DNA from: Clostridia bacterium
GTDB lineage: Bacteria > Bacillota > Clostridia > UMGS1883 > UMGS1540
DNA: 47,074 bases
Direction: 5' to 3'
NCBI GenBank assembly: GCA_029006755.1
Contig: JAQXGO010000028.1
Coordinates: 1 to 47,074 of the forward strand
Positions 1 to 8,584 of the stretch are shown in pieces. The first letter of the stretch is position 1; every line of letters starts with the position of its first letter. The position numbers and the translations under genes are program-made. Under the pieces are notes generated by a model. That model worked only from the letters and a program-made list of their open reading frames with translations. It searched no databases and was not told where the DNA came from.

Positions 1-12
1 TCTTGTTTTTTA

Positions 13-60
13 CGAATGCAAACTCTACCGTACCATCGTACGCCGACGAATTTGCATTCG
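13..60 (-). repeat. Structured repeat core, single copy
   Basis: A 10-bp perfect stem (CGAATGCAAA at 13-22 with TTTGCATTCG at 51-60) encloses a second hairpin whose minus-strand sequence is GGCGTACGATGGTACG (29-44). The same core, GGCGTAC-nnn-GGTACG followed by GAG, recurs on the plus strand at 11020-11035 and 11256-11271, where the closing stem has an entirely different sequence. I see no coding potential here. Confidence 0.6.
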
Positions 61-91
61 CAAAATATACCTTCGTTTTTCAACCTCTGAC

Positions 92-148
92 CAGCGTGTC
101 GACTTTATCGACACGCTGAAAATCCGTAGAGAGATCTCTACGGATTTT
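92..148 (-). terminator. Two consecutive hairpins, terminator of the antiporter operon
   Basis: An 11-bp stem with a 5-nt loop (92-118, arms CAGCGTGTCGA and TCGACACGCTG) directly adjoins a second near-perfect palindrome at 119-148 (arms AAAATCCGTAGAGA and TCTCTACGGATTTT). Read on the minus strand, the palindrome lies just after the antiporter stop codon and its distal arm ends in TTTT, as in an intrinsic terminator. The second hairpin may be a backup. Confidence 0.65.
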
Positions 149-161
149 AAAATGAAATTTT

Positions 162-1328
162 TTACTGAATTTCACCGGCTTTTTTCAAAGCAATTTTTGT
201 TAAAACAGGACCGAAAAGCTCGTAAACTAAAGTAGCACATAAAACTACGGCACTGATTTGCGTCGCTTCTGCCTGTGGCAGAATCCCCATTGTCATTTGT
301 GCCATACCGATGGCAACACCGGCTTGCGGCAGGAGCGTAATCCCCAAGTATTTGCGCACAGCAGGGTCAGCATGCGTGATTTTGGCACCCAGATAGGAAC
401 CGAAGTATTTGCCCAATGAACGGAATATTAAATATAAAATACCTAAAAGACCGACAGAGGGAATGATCGCAATATTCAATTCCGCACCGGAAATAACAAA
501 GAACAACATAAAAATCGGCGGCGTCCAACGGTCAGTCAGTTCCATAAGAGGTTCAGGATTTTTTGCAATGTTGGCAAGTGTGGCACCAACCATCATACAA
601 ACCAAAAGCGAGGAAAGCGACCAAATCTGCGAGAGCGCTACGGCACCGAGTACGGCCGTGATAATCAGACAGGTACGATTGGCTTTTGATTGGAACCAAC
701 GCATGGATAAGGAAAGAAGAACGCCAATGCCGGATCCGACAAGAAGCGACAAGATAATCTCTGTCATCGGCTCCACAAGTGCCGTCTTGATTGTCATTGC
801 CGTACCCATAGACATACTTTTGGCAAGTGCTGCGGAAATGGCGTATACCATAAGGCCTACGGCGTCGTCCAAGGCAACAACCGGAAGCAACGTTTGCGTG
901 ACAATCCCTTTTGCCTTGTACTGGCGGATAACCATCAGTGTGGCAGCCGGGGCGGTTGCCGTGGCAATCGCACCAAGGGTAATCGCAATGGGGGCGGGAA
1001 ATTTTGCAACCAAAAGAGCTATATCCACAAATGCGGTCGCACAAAGTGCCTGAAAAAGTGTGATTGTAATTGCACGAGAACCAATTCTTTTAATGTTTTC
1101 CAGCTTAAATTCTCCGCCGATAGAAAAAGCAATGAATCCAAGCGCAAGGGCAGTTATGGTGCTGAAACTCTCTAAATTTGCACCGGAAACCCATTTCAAA
1201 CAAAAGGGGCCAATCAAAAGGCCTGCAATTAAATAGCCGGTTACGTTTGGTAGCTGTACCAGCTTCATAAGTCGCGTGAGAACCAAACCTGCAACCATGG
1301 CAAGGCACAGGCTGAGTAACATATTCAT
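162..1328 (-). CDS. Cation:proton antiporter, CPA2/Kef type, no C-terminal regulatory domain
   Basis: This is a polytopic membrane protein of 388 residues, predicted to exchange Na+ or K+ for H+ across the cytoplasmic membrane. The N-terminal GYLIAGLLIGP (31-41) is typical of the CPA2 family. A TATAPAATL stretch (123-131) fits the unwound helix of the ion site, and ALDDAVG places the paired acidic residues at D154/D155, the pattern of electrogenic CPA2 members. The protein ends right after the last membrane helix, so the cytosolic RCK/TrkA-N domain that regulates many Kef-type proteins is absent. It lies 17 nt downstream of a PII-like gene on the same strand, which suggests the regulator is supplied in trans. 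An aaaggag ribosome-binding site precedes the ATG. The family assignment is firm; the ion is not known. Confidence 0.88.
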   Translation of the reverse strand: MNMLLSLCLAMVAGLVLTRLMKLVQLPNVTGYLIAGLLIGPFCLKWVSGANLESFSTITALALGFIAFSIGGEFKLENIKRIGSRAITITLFQALCATAFVDIALLVAKFPAPIAITLGAIATATAPAATLMVIRQYKAKGIVTQTLLPVVALDDAVGLMVYAISAALAKSMSMGTAMTIKTALVEPMTEIILSLLVGSGIGVLLSLSMRWFQSKANRTCLIITAVLGAVALSQIWSLSSLLVCMMVGATLANIAKNPEPLMELTDRWTPPIFMLFFVISGAELNIAIIPSVGLLGILYLIFRSLGKYFGSYLGAKITHADPAVRKYLGITLLPQAGVAIGMAQMTMGILPQAEATQISAVVLCATLVYELFGPVLTKIALKKAGEIQ

Positions 1329-1345
1329 ATGTATTCCTATCTCCT

Positions 1346-1690
1346 TTAATATTGTACAATTCCTTCAACATAGCCGACAGGGACCGTAAACAGTATACCG
1401 GTGTTCGGCTGATCCAAACCGCCTGTGATGGTATTGACGATTTCGGATGCTTTTTTTACTTGTTCTTCGGAGACAACGGCAAAAACCACCTTGTTATTGT
1501 CATGATCAAAACATAAGAACTTGCGAAGGGAGCCAAATATGGGGGGAGGTTCAACTTCCGAACGGTCTACGGCGTTCAGCATGCCGGTGGAATCCAAGAC
1601 CGTGGCACCCTTAATGCCTGCTTCCATAAAGCCTGCTAAGATTTGTCCCAAACATTCTACTTTGTTGAGTACTAAAAAAATAAGTTGCAT
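1346..1690 (-). CDS. PII-like regulatory protein
   Basis: The 114-residue protein has the length and alternating beta-alpha-beta pattern of the PII (GlnB-like) superfamily, whose trimers bind adenine nucleotides between subunits. The segment at 88-98 (ITGGLDQPNTG) matches the B-loop region, and 36-56 corresponds to the flexible T-loop, rich in acidic residues and prolines (EVEPPP). The classical GlnB T-loop signature with its uridylylated tyrosine is not visible, so this is a divergent PII-like protein and not a standard nitrogen regulator. It is the first gene of a two-gene operon with the antiporter. By analogy with other transporter-linked PII-like proteins, it probably gates that antiporter in response to a nucleotide; this role is inferred. 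A gaggaat-type ribosome-binding site precedes the ATG. Confidence 0.75.
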   Translation of the reverse strand: MQLIFLVLNKVECLGQILAGFMEAGIKGATVLDSTGMLNAVDRSEVEPPPIFGSLRKFLCFDHDNNKVVFAVVSEEQVKKASEIVNTITGGLDQPNTGILFTVPVGYVEGIVQY

Positions 1691-1726
1691 TCTTGATTCC
1701 TCCTATCACGTAAAATCATGCTTTAT

Positions 1727-1755
1727 ATTATAGCAAATCAGAAGAGAAAAAGCAA
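1727..1755 (-). promoter_or_regulatory. Probable promoter of the PII-like/antiporter operon
   Basis: On the minus strand TTGCTT (1750-1755) is separated by 17 nt from a perfect TATAAT (1727-1732), about 37 nt upstream of the PII-like start codon. Confidence 0.6.
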
Positions 1756-1821
1756 TAAAATCAGCAGAAAAACTTTCTATAAGGAAAAATAATGGATTTT
1801 TACAAAAAACTATAAAAATGC

Positions 1822-1850
1822 TTGACAAATGGGAAATGTTTCGATATAAT
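1822..1850 (+). promoter_or_regulatory. Strong sigma-A promoter of the rpmH operon
   Basis: A consensus TTGACA (1822-1827), a 17-nt spacer and a consensus TATAAT (1845-1850) lie about 73 nt before rpmH. This is as strong as expected for a ribosomal protein gene and is the only clear promoter for the rpmH-mnmE block. Confidence 0.9.
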
Positions 1851-1922
1851 AATTTAGTATCTTTATGTGGCAAGTCATGCCGCATATGAATTTTGAACCG
1901 AAAAGCAAAAGGAGGTGTAGCA

Positions 1923-2057
1923 ATGCTTAGAACATATCAGCCTTCCAAACTGCACAGAAAAAAAGAGCATGGCTTCAGAAAGAGAATGCGTACTGCTAAT
2001 GGTCGCAAGGTATTGGCCAGAAGAAGAAGCAGAGGAAGAAAGGTGCTTTCTGCGTAG
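1923..2057 (+). CDS. rpmH: Large ribosomal subunit protein bL34
   Basis: This 44-residue, highly basic protein starts [19 protein letters not shown] and ends [11 protein letters not shown], an essentially canonical bL34 sequence of normal length. A strong aaaggaggt ribosome-binding site lies just upstream, and the perfect promoter at 1822-1850 drives it. rnpA follows after 5 nt, the almost universal bacterial pairing of the L34 gene with the RNase P protein gene. Confidence 0.97.
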   Translation: MLRTYQPSKLHRKKEHGFRKRMRTANGRKVLARRRSRGRKVLSA

Positions 2058-2062
2058 TCGCT

Positions 2063-2398
2063 ATGAAAAAGACGGTATCTATTACAAAAAATCATGAATT
2101 TAGAAGTTTGTATTACAAAGGCGGTTCTAAGGCGTCCGGCCTATTGGTTGTATATTTCCGAAAGAATCGATACGGCCAGAACCGTCTGGGTATTACCGTC
2201 AGCAAGAAGGTCGGCAATGCCGTTGTGCGAAACCGCGTGCGGCGGCTTATTAAGGAAAACTATCGTCTTTTGGAGATGCAGATTGCAGACGGCTACGATA
2301 TAGTCATCGTAGCACGCTTGCGTATGGTGGAGGCCGACTTTCATGCAATCGGCGCATCACTTTCGGGATTGCTCCAAAAATGCGGACTTTTACTATGA
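2063..2398 (+). CDS. rnpA: Ribonuclease P protein component
   Basis: The 111-residue basic protein assists the RNase P RNA in removing the 5' leader from pre-tRNAs. The conserved RNR motif lies within [15 protein letters not shown] (about 54-68), preceded by the [14 protein letters not shown] segment of the binding cleft. It lies between rpmH and yidD, as in most bacteria, and its stop codon overlaps the start of yidD (ATGA), indicating translational coupling. Confidence 0.97.
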   Translation: MKKTVSITKNHEFRSLYYKGGSKASGLLVVYFRKNRYGQNRLGITVSKKVGNAVVRNRVRRLIKENYRLLEMQIADGYDIVIVARLRMVEADFHAIGASLSGLLQKCGLLL

Positions 2399-2604
2399 AA
2401 TCTTTTCTTTTATTTTGTATTCGATTGTACAGGCGTTATATATCTCCACATAAACGACCGACTTGTCGGTTCTATCCATCCTGCTCTGTGTATGCAATGG
2501 AAGCCATTGCTAAATATGGTGCTTTGCGTGGCGGCTTTATGGCAATTCGCCGTATTTGCTGTTGCCATCCATGGCATCCGGGCGGATATGACCCTGTACC
2601 TTAA
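2395..2604 (+). CDS. yidD: Membrane protein insertion efficiency factor YidD
   Basis: This small 69-residue protein contains the family hallmark [14 protein letters not shown] with its paired cysteines, and ends in [15 protein letters not shown]. YidD is a peripheral inner-face membrane protein linked to YidC-mediated insertion. I start it at 2395, where its ATG overlaps the rnpA stop codon (ATGA). An in-frame ATG 15 nt further upstream would add five residues inside rnpA and has no better ribosome-binding site. yidC follows 33 nt downstream. Confidence 0.93.
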   Translation: MKSFLLFCIRLYRRYISPHKRPTCRFYPSCSVYAMEAIAKYGALRGGFMAIRRICCCHPWHPGGYDPVP

Positions 2605-2637
2605 AGGTTCGCGATTTCTTCTGAAAGGAATTATAAA

Positions 2638-3462
2638 ATGTTTCAATGGCTTTATTCTCTGTTTGGCACGATTATCCGCTTTATTTATTTCAATAGCGGA
2701 GAAAATTTTGGCGTTGCTTTGATTATTTTTACAGTTCTTATGAAGATTGTGCTTTTGCCTTTGGGTATTAAGCAGCAACGCAGCATGATGAGAACACAAA
2801 GCTTGCAGCCACAGCTGAATGAGCTGCAAAGAAAGTATGCCAATGATAAAGACAAGCTCAGCCGCGAGACGATGGAGCTTTATAAAAAGAACAATGTCAG
2901 CCCGTTTGGCGGCTGCTTACCGATGATTCTGCAGCTTGTAATTATTTTGGTCATGGTACAGATTGTTTATCGCCCCGGCACATATATTATGGGGATTGAA
3001 AACCTTGGGCGTGACCTTACGGAGCAGATCAATGCGGCAAAAAATGCAGGTATGAATTTTAACTTCCTGTGGTGGAATCTGGCCGATAAGCCGGTCTTTT
3101 CCTTTACACCGGATGCAGGAACGCTGCTGACTTGGGTGTTGCCCCTTTTGGCCACTCTGGCTACGTATTTTTCCGGTGTGATTTCACAGAAAACGACCGC
3201 TGCACCGAATAACAATGCAAATACAAGCGCTACGGATCAAGCACAGCAGATGACAAAGAGCATGACGACCGTTATGCCGCTTATGACGTTATTTTTCACG
3301 TTTACCCTACCCGCCTCCGCATCCCTTTATTGGTTTATAAGCAGTATAACACAGACTGCACAGCAGTTCTTTTTGTCAAAGGTACTGAAAATGAATGTCG
3401 TAGATAACAATGAGGGAGGATCTTATCATGACAAGTATAATAAAAAACGCAAAAAGCGTTGA
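2638..3462 (+). CDS. yidC: Membrane protein insertase YidC/Oxa1
   Basis: This 274-residue YidC/SpoIIIJ-type insertase helps insert and fold membrane proteins. Membrane helices are visible near 15-40, 90-115, 160-180 and 210-240. The cytosolic hairpin between the first two (about 50-85: MMRTQSLQPQLNELQRKYAND) is the conserved amphipathic region, followed by NNVSPFGGCLPMILQ, a family signature. The tail is strongly basic (YNKKRKKR), as in forms that contact ribosomes. No lipobox is visible, unlike in Bacillus SpoIIIJ. Its last 35 bp overlap the start of jag, whose ribosome-binding site lies inside this gene. Confidence 0.95.
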   Translation: MFQWLYSLFGTIIRFIYFNSGENFGVALIIFTVLMKIVLLPLGIKQQRSMMRTQSLQPQLNELQRKYANDKDKLSRETMELYKKNNVSPFGGCLPMILQLVIILVMVQIVYRPGTYIMGIENLGRDLTEQINAAKNAGMNFNFLWWNLADKPVFSFTPDAGTLLTWVLPLLATLATYFSGVISQKTTAAPNNNANTSATDQAQQMTKSMTTVMPLMTLFFTFTLPASASLYWFISSITQTAQQFFLSKVLKMNVVDNNEGGSYHDKYNKKRKKR

Positions 3463-4054
3463 TGAAGCCGTAGCAGCAGCTCTCACAGAGCTTGGCGTTG
3501 CGGAAAATATGGTTACCGTTGAAGTGCTGGATGAAGGCAATAAAGGATTTTTAGGGCTTGGCGGTAAGGATGCCAGCGTTCGGGTTACGGTCAATGAAGT
3601 TTCTCCGGATGAGGTGGCCACAGAGTTTTTAAAGAAAATCCTGTCCTCTATGAATTTAGAAGCAGATTTACAGTTAAAGCTTGAGGATCATGTAATGGAA
3701 ATAGATATTACCGGTGAGGATATGGGTATCTTAATCGGCCGTCGCGGGGAAACTTTATCTGCATTGCAGTATCTTACGAGCCTGGCTGTAAACCGTAAGA
3801 CGGAAGAATATTACCGTGTTATTGTGGATACGGAGAATTATAAAAAGCGTAGAGAGGAAACGCTTAAGCATCTGGCAAAAAAATTAGCCGGTAATGCTGT
3901 GCGTTACAGACGGAATGTTACTTTAGAAGCAATGTCGCCTTATGAACGCCGTGTGATTCATGCAGCCCTGCAGGGTGACCCGATGGTATCTACTTACAGC
4001 ACAGGGGAAGACCCGAACCGTAAGGTTGTTATTGTTTACAAGGGGAACAAATAA
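3428..4054 (+). CDS. jag: RNA-binding protein Jag (KhpB)
   Basis: The 208-residue protein has the three typical parts: a Jag N-terminal domain with the GNKGFLGLGGKDA motif (about 33-50), a KH domain with GILIGRRGETLSALQYL (about 100-117), and a C-terminal R3H domain around MSPYERRVIHAAL. Jag/KhpB binds RNA, often with KhpA, and affects cell elongation and division in Firmicutes. I start it at 3428 because gggagga lies 7 nt upstream. An earlier in-frame ATG at 3410 has no ribosome-binding site. The gene overlaps yidC by 35 bp, so the two are probably translationally coupled. Confidence 0.94.
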   Translation: MTSIIKNAKSVDEAVAAALTELGVAENMVTVEVLDEGNKGFLGLGGKDASVRVTVNEVSPDEVATEFLKKILSSMNLEADLQLKLEDHVMEIDITGEDMGILIGRRGETLSALQYLTSLAVNRKTEEYYRVIVDTENYKKRREETLKHLAKKLAGNAVRYRRNVTLEAMSPYERRVIHAALQGDPMVSTYSTGEDPNRKVVIVYKGNK

Positions 4055-4135
4055 GTATATTGGATTTGGATGATTATGGGGCTGTGGCAAACTGTGTCAC
4101 GCCCCTTATTGCTATCCGGAAAGGAAGAACATTCA

Positions 4136-5491
4136 ATGGATACGATTGCGGCAATCGCAACTCCCAGAGGGGTGGGCGGTGTCAGTATGATACGGATAAG
4201 CGGTGACCGGGCTGCATGCATTGCAGATGCAGTGTTTAAAACAAAAGTTCCGCCTTCCAAGGCACAGCCGAATCTTCTGCAATATGGCAGTGTTATGGAT
4301 GGGGATAAGGTGCTTGACCACGGCATGTGTGTGCTGATGCATGCGCCGCATTCCTTCACCGGAGAGGATGTAGCAGAGCTACATGTGCACGGCGGCATGC
4401 ATCTGACAGACAGGGTACTGCAATGTGTACTGGATGCCGGTGCGCGGATGGCTTTGCCCGGTGAATTTACCCGGCGTGCCTTTATGAACGGAAAAATAGA
4501 CCTGCCGCGAGCAGAGGCAATCGGAGATTTGATTCATGGTTTGGCAGATGCAACCCTTTCAACGGCCATCAATCAGCTGGAAGGGCGATTGTCGAGTGCG
4601 ATTAACCGCCTCCGTGACCAAATTATCGACATTACAGCGCAACTTTCTGTGGCTGCGGATTATCCGGAGGAGGACATTCCCTATTTGACCGGCGATACAT
4701 TCCGGCATGCCTTAATGGATATTTCTAATTCACTGGGTGAGTTGATTGCTTCGGCTCGTGGCGGCCAGATGATGCGAGATGGTGTCCGATGTGCTATTGT
4801 TGGCCGCCCTAATACAGGTAAATCCTCTCTGTTAAATGCCATTACAGGCACTTATCGCGCTATTGTGACACCAATGGCCGGTACCACGCGTGACATTGTG
4901 GAAGCCACAGTGAGCCTTGGTGGTATGGCGGTAACCTTAGGAGATACTGCGGGCATGCGTGAGGGGGAGGCGGAAGCAGAAAAACTCGGTATTGCTCTCG
5001 CAAAGGAGTATGCAGAAAAGGCAGATTTTTGCCTAGTGGTCCTGGATAGTAGCCGGATTGAGGCAGAGGACAGGGAGATACTGTCACTTGTGCAGGAAAA
5101 ACCCCATATTGTTGTTCTGAATAAAAAGGATATTGCCGTATATGAAGGACAAATAGAGGGCGAATGTGTTGCAATCTCCACAGTGACCGGAGATGGGTTA
5201 TCAGCGTTAGAGGAGGCGATTGTCCGATTGATTGATCGCGTGTTTTTAAAGGGCGGCGCATTGCGGCAAGCAGATGCCGTTTGCATTACCAATACAAGGC
5301 AACGTGACGGGGCTGTAAAAGCAAAGGAAGCCATAGATTTTGCATTGCAGACACTTGCGGACGGATTTCCGCCTGATCTAACGGCGGTAGATTTAGAAAA
5401 TGCAGCAAAATGCCTGGGAGAAATTACCGGACTTTGTGTGTCTGAAGAGGTAATCAGCCGTATCTTTGAAAAATTCTGTTTAGGAAAATAA
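4136..5491 (+). CDS. mnmE: tRNA modification GTPase MnmE
   Basis: With MnmG, MnmE forms the carboxymethylaminomethyl group on wobble uridine-34 of tRNAs. The 451-residue protein has the tetrahydrofolate-binding N-terminal domain starting DTIAAIATPRGVGGVSMIR, a G domain with P-loop GRPNTGKS (223-230), DTAG (G3) and NKKD (G4), and ends FCLGK with the near-invariant catalytic cysteine. I choose the ATG at 4136, which has ggaaaggaag 8 nt upstream and gives normal family length. The frame opens at 4070, but that start would add an atypical N-terminus. mnmG and rsmG, which usually follow, are not here; a transporter gene follows after 10 nt. Confidence 0.97.
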   Translation: MDTIAAIATPRGVGGVSMIRISGDRAACIADAVFKTKVPPSKAQPNLLQYGSVMDGDKVLDHGMCVLMHAPHSFTGEDVAELHVHGGMHLTDRVLQCVLDAGARMALPGEFTRRAFMNGKIDLPRAEAIGDLIHGLADATLSTAINQLEGRLSSAINRLRDQIIDITAQLSVAADYPEEDIPYLTGDTFRHALMDISNSLGELIASARGGQMMRDGVRCAIVGRPNTGKSSLLNAITGTYRAIVTPMAGTTRDIVEATVSLGGMAVTLGDTAGMREGEAEAEKLGIALAKEYAEKADFCLVVLDSSRIEAEDREILSLVQEKPHIVVLNKKDIAVYEGQIEGECVAISTVTGDGLSALEEAIVRLIDRVFLKGGALRQADAVCITNTRQRDGAVKAKEAIDFALQTLADGFPPDLTAVDLENAAKCLGEITGLCVSEEVISRIFEKFCLGK

Positions 5492-5501
5492 AGGGGATAC
5501 T

Positions 5502-6758
5502 ATGACAGCAAGAAGAATTGTAAACAATAAATATAAAAATATGTTGTTGTTTATTGCATGGCTTGCATACTTTGCCGGTTATGTATCGCGCCTGAATTAC
5601 GGAGCCGTTATGGCAGAAATCATTGCCGCAGAGCATGTAAGCAAAGGTGCAGCCGGCCTTATCAGCACGGGTGCATTCACTGTCTATGCAATTGGGCAAA
5701 TCGTAAGCGGTGTTTTGGGGGATCAATATAGTCCGCGGCGGATTGTGTTTTTTGGACTGCTGTTGACAGGGCTTTGCAATCTTGCTATGCCTTTTTGCAG
5801 CACCCCGTCCGGCTGGCTGCCCATTTGGTGTCTGAATGGATTTGCACAAGCTATGCTTTGGCCTCCCATGCTGCGCATTTTTGCGGAAAGCTATACAAAA
5901 GAGGCGTTGCCGAAAATGTGTGTGCGCGTATCCACTTCTACCACGGTCGGCACAATTGCGGTGTACGTACTTGCACCTTTTTGTATTACTTTTGCCGGAT
6001 GGCGAATGATCTTTTATGTATCCTCCTCCTTGGCATTTCTTGTGGCAGTGGTATGGATCGTGTGTGCAAGTGCAGCAGAACAGCACCGCATAGCCTATGG
6101 CGAAATGGAGATTGTTTCGGAAAAAAAAGAAGAGAAATCCGTAAAGGTGTCCTTTCGGTCGATTGTTCAAACCGGTGTGGGACTCATGGCGGTAGGCGTT
6201 ATTATGCATGGGTTTTTGCGGGACAGTATCACGACATGGATGCCAACCTTTATGATGGAAAATTACGAGATAGGAAGTGCCGTTGCTATTCTGTCAACAG
6301 TCATTCTGCCTATTTTTAATACAGCAAGTCTGTATTTTGCCTCTTTTTTAAATAATCGATGGATCCGCAACGAAGCCAAAACGGCAACAATCTTATTTGC
6401 AAGTGGGTTTGTGGCGATGATTTTCATGTTTCTTTCTGCCGGAAGCAGTGCAGGGGTATCTCTTTTATGCGCTGCTGTTATTACATCGGCTATGTACGGC
6501 GTAAATCTAATGCTGGTTACGGCCGTGCCAACCCATTTTGCAAGTGATGGGAAGGCATCGACCATAACCGGTATTTTAAATGCTTTTACCTATTTAGGTA
6601 GCGCTATATCCATATACGGCATAGGAAAAGTATCGGAGCAAGGTTGGCAAGGCACACTGTGGATATGGATATTTTGTGCCGGGTTTGGAACTTGCTTTCT
6701 TCTCTTATCCATTAAAAAGTGGACCGCCTTTATGCAAGCACATAAAACTGCAAAGTAG
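5502..6758 (+). CDS. Major facilitator superfamily transporter, OPA-like
   Basis: The 418-residue integral membrane protein has the 6+6 helix arrangement of MFS permeases. A basic cytosolic loop is visible between the halves (about 195-220: YGEMEIVSEKKEEKSVKV). The N-terminal part (AWLAYFAGYVSRLNYGAVMAEI) and the loop GQIVSGVLGDQYSPRR resemble organophosphate:phosphate antiporters such as GlpT and UhpT. The substrate cannot be told from sequence alone. It begins 10 nt after mnmE with an aagggga ribosome-binding site, so it is probably read from the rpmH operon, and it occupies the place mnmG takes in many relatives. Confidence 0.8.
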   Translation: MTARRIVNNKYKNMLLFIAWLAYFAGYVSRLNYGAVMAEIIAAEHVSKGAAGLISTGAFTVYAIGQIVSGVLGDQYSPRRIVFFGLLLTGLCNLAMPFCSTPSGWLPIWCLNGFAQAMLWPPMLRIFAESYTKEALPKMCVRVSTSTTVGTIAVYVLAPFCITFAGWRMIFYVSSSLAFLVAVVWIVCASAAEQHRIAYGEMEIVSEKKEEKSVKVSFRSIVQTGVGLMAVGVIMHGFLRDSITTWMPTFMMENYEIGSAVAILSTVILPIFNTASLYFASFLNNRWIRNEAKTATILFASGFVAMIFMFLSAGSSAGVSLLCAAVITSAMYGVNLMLVTAVPTHFASDGKASTITGILNAFTYLGSAISIYGIGKVSEQGWQGTLWIWIFCAGFGTCFLLLSIKKWTAFMQAHKTAK

Positions 6759-6771
6759 CGTATCTATCGTA

Positions 6772-8478
6772 CTACGCGTTTTGCAGTTTTGCATATAAAA
6801 GGAAGCAGAAGGCGGTCGGTTGGCTGTCCACTTGGCTGCCAAAAGCATTCAAAATCTTTTCCATATCGTCCTTATAATGGGTATCTCCGGTAGCGGTAAA
6901 CAGCTTGCCGACACAAAGCGCAAAGACGGCGTTTGCAGAGGGAATGGCATTGTCCTCGCCCTCCATCAGACGAAAAATCAGTTGTTCCGCATCTTCGGCG
7001 TTAAAGTAAGCGCCGCCTCGTGTATCCCAGAAAAGCCGAATCACATCCGCCCAGGTTTCTTTGGCGTTGGTCAGGTAGGCAGTATCGTTGGTCGCCTCGT
7101 ACAGGGAAAGCTGTGCCCACATTAAATAGGCATAATCCTCCGAGAAGGCGTAAATGCCGGACTCGCCTTCATAATAACGGGATAAAAGTCTGCCATCATG
7201 GTCCCGCAGTGCAGTGTTAATAAAATACAGAATGTTTTTTGCAGTGTCCAAAAAAGCAGGATTATTTAATAACACCGAGGCCTTAGCAAAGGCAACCGCT
7301 GCAAGTGCGTTCCAGCCGGTCAGGATTTTGCGGTCTAATGGCGGTGCAGGGCGTTTTTTTCGTAAGGCATGCAGGTGTGCAAGATTTTCTTTATATGGCA
7401 GTATATCCTCACGCTCTACATAGGGCAAGGACTCTTTGGAAATATGGAAGGTACGGCAGAAACTGCGCGCGTCCTTGCCAAGTGCTTCCCGCACTTCCTC
7501 TGCATTCCACAAATAGTATTTGCCTTCGCCTTGGGACGAGGTGGCACTGACGGCACTGTAAAAGCCGCCGTTTTCCGATTTGAGTGTTGTTTCCAAAAAG
7601 TGCAGCGTTTCAGCAGCGTAGGGAAGAAAGGAACCGCCGGCCTCTAAAAATGCAATGGAAAGCATCGCGTTATCGTAAAGCATTTTTTCGTAATGCGGCT
7701 TTTGCCAGCGCATATCTGTCGCGTACCGGAAATATCCGCCGCCCACATGGTCGTGCAAGCCGCCATCATGGATTTTTTGCAGTGTTTTCTCCGCCATGGC
7801 ACGAGAGTTGGCGGAGGCATATTGACGGCCATATTCTAAAAGAAACATGCAAAGATGAGGCATGGGGAACTTGGGTGCATCCCCGAATCCGCCGTTTTCT
7901 TTGTCAAATTCTAAAGCAAGTTGGTTTGCTGCACGGTCGCAGGCATTGGAGGGGATTGGCTGGCTGTACAAAGAGTCTTGCGCACGCCCCAAAACATCCG
8001 TGATTTTTCCGGCCGTGTCCACAACTGCCTGCCGACGATAAGACCATGCATCTGCGGCGTTTTGAAGCAACGTTTTGAAGCCGATGATGCCGCCGCAGTC
8101 CTCCGGAGGATAGTAGGTGCCGGCAAAAAAAGGCTTTTTGCTTGGCGTAAGCAGTAAATGCAGGGGCCAGCCGCCGCTGCCGGTCAGAGAGCGACAGACA
8201 CGCATATAAACCGCATCCACATCCGGCCGTTCCTCCCGATCGACCTTTACCGGAATAAAATTGCGGTTAATAATTTTTGCGGTTGCATCATCTGAAAAAC
8301 TTTCTTCTGCCATGGTGTGACACCAGTGGCAGGCACTGTATCCTATGCTGAGTAGAATAGGTTTGTCCTCTGCTTGTGCCCGTTCAAAAGCTTCTGCACT
8401 CCAAGGATACCAATCCACAGGATTGTCTGCATGCGCTAAAAGGTAAGGGCTTTTTGCATCTTGTAATCTGTTTGCCAC
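6772..8478 (-). CDS. DUF255/YyaL-type thioredoxin-fold protein with glycan-epimerase-like barrel
   Basis: This 568-residue protein starts [25 protein letters not shown], the hallmark of the YyaL/SPATA20 family. It has a thioredoxin-like N-terminal domain with CHWC (C50 and C53) in [16 protein letters not shown] and a C-terminal alpha/alpha-barrel with repeated GG motifs ([14 protein letters not shown]). The biochemical role of the family is unsettled. I choose a GTG start at 8478: ggaaagga lies 10 nt upstream and the family N-terminus begins there, whereas the open frame extends 63 nt further without a ribosome-binding site. It is transcribed divergently from argJ. Confidence 0.85.
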   Translation of the reverse strand: MANRLQDAKSPYLLAHADNPVDWYPWSAEAFERAQAEDKPILLSIGYSACHWCHTMAEESFSDDATAKIINRNFIPVKVDREERPDVDAVYMRVCRSLTGSGGWPLHLLLTPSKKPFFAGTYYPPEDCGGIIGFKTLLQNAADAWSYRRQAVVDTAGKITDVLGRAQDSLYSQPIPSNACDRAANQLALEFDKENGGFGDAPKFPMPHLCMFLLEYGRQYASANSRAMAEKTLQKIHDGGLHDHVGGGYFRYATDMRWQKPHYEKMLYDNAMLSIAFLEAGGSFLPYAAETLHFLETTLKSENGGFYSAVSATSSQGEGKYYLWNAEEVREALGKDARSFCRTFHISKESLPYVEREDILPYKENLAHLHALRKKRPAPPLDRKILTGWNALAAVAFAKASVLLNNPAFLDTAKNILYFINTALRDHDGRLLSRYYEGESGIYAFSEDYAYLMWAQLSLYEATNDTAYLTNAKETWADVIRLFWDTRGGAYFNAEDAEQLIFRLMEGEDNAIPSANAVFALCVGKLFTATGDTHYKDDMEKILNAFGSQVDSQPTAFCFLLYAKLQNA

Positions 8479-8513
8479 GATATATCCATCCTTTCCGAAT
8501 TCATAAAAATTAC

Positions 8514-8542
8514 TTGCATATTTTGCCCATATATGGTACAAT
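8514..8542 (+). promoter_or_regulatory. Promoter of argJ
   Basis: TTGCAT (8514-8519), a 17-nt spacer and TACAAT (8537-8542) with an upstream TGG fit an extended -10 sigma-A promoter. An aggaggggg ribosome-binding site follows at about 8572-8580, just before argJ. Confidence 0.65.
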
Positions 8543-8584
8543 GTTATTCATAATTGAGAAAAATAGCAGAATAGGAGGGGGAAA

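Noticed and set aside
409-1053. Long plus-strand frame opposite the antiporter gene
   Set aside because: It lies entirely antisense to a well-supported membrane protein gene, has no ribosome-binding site and no recognisable motif.
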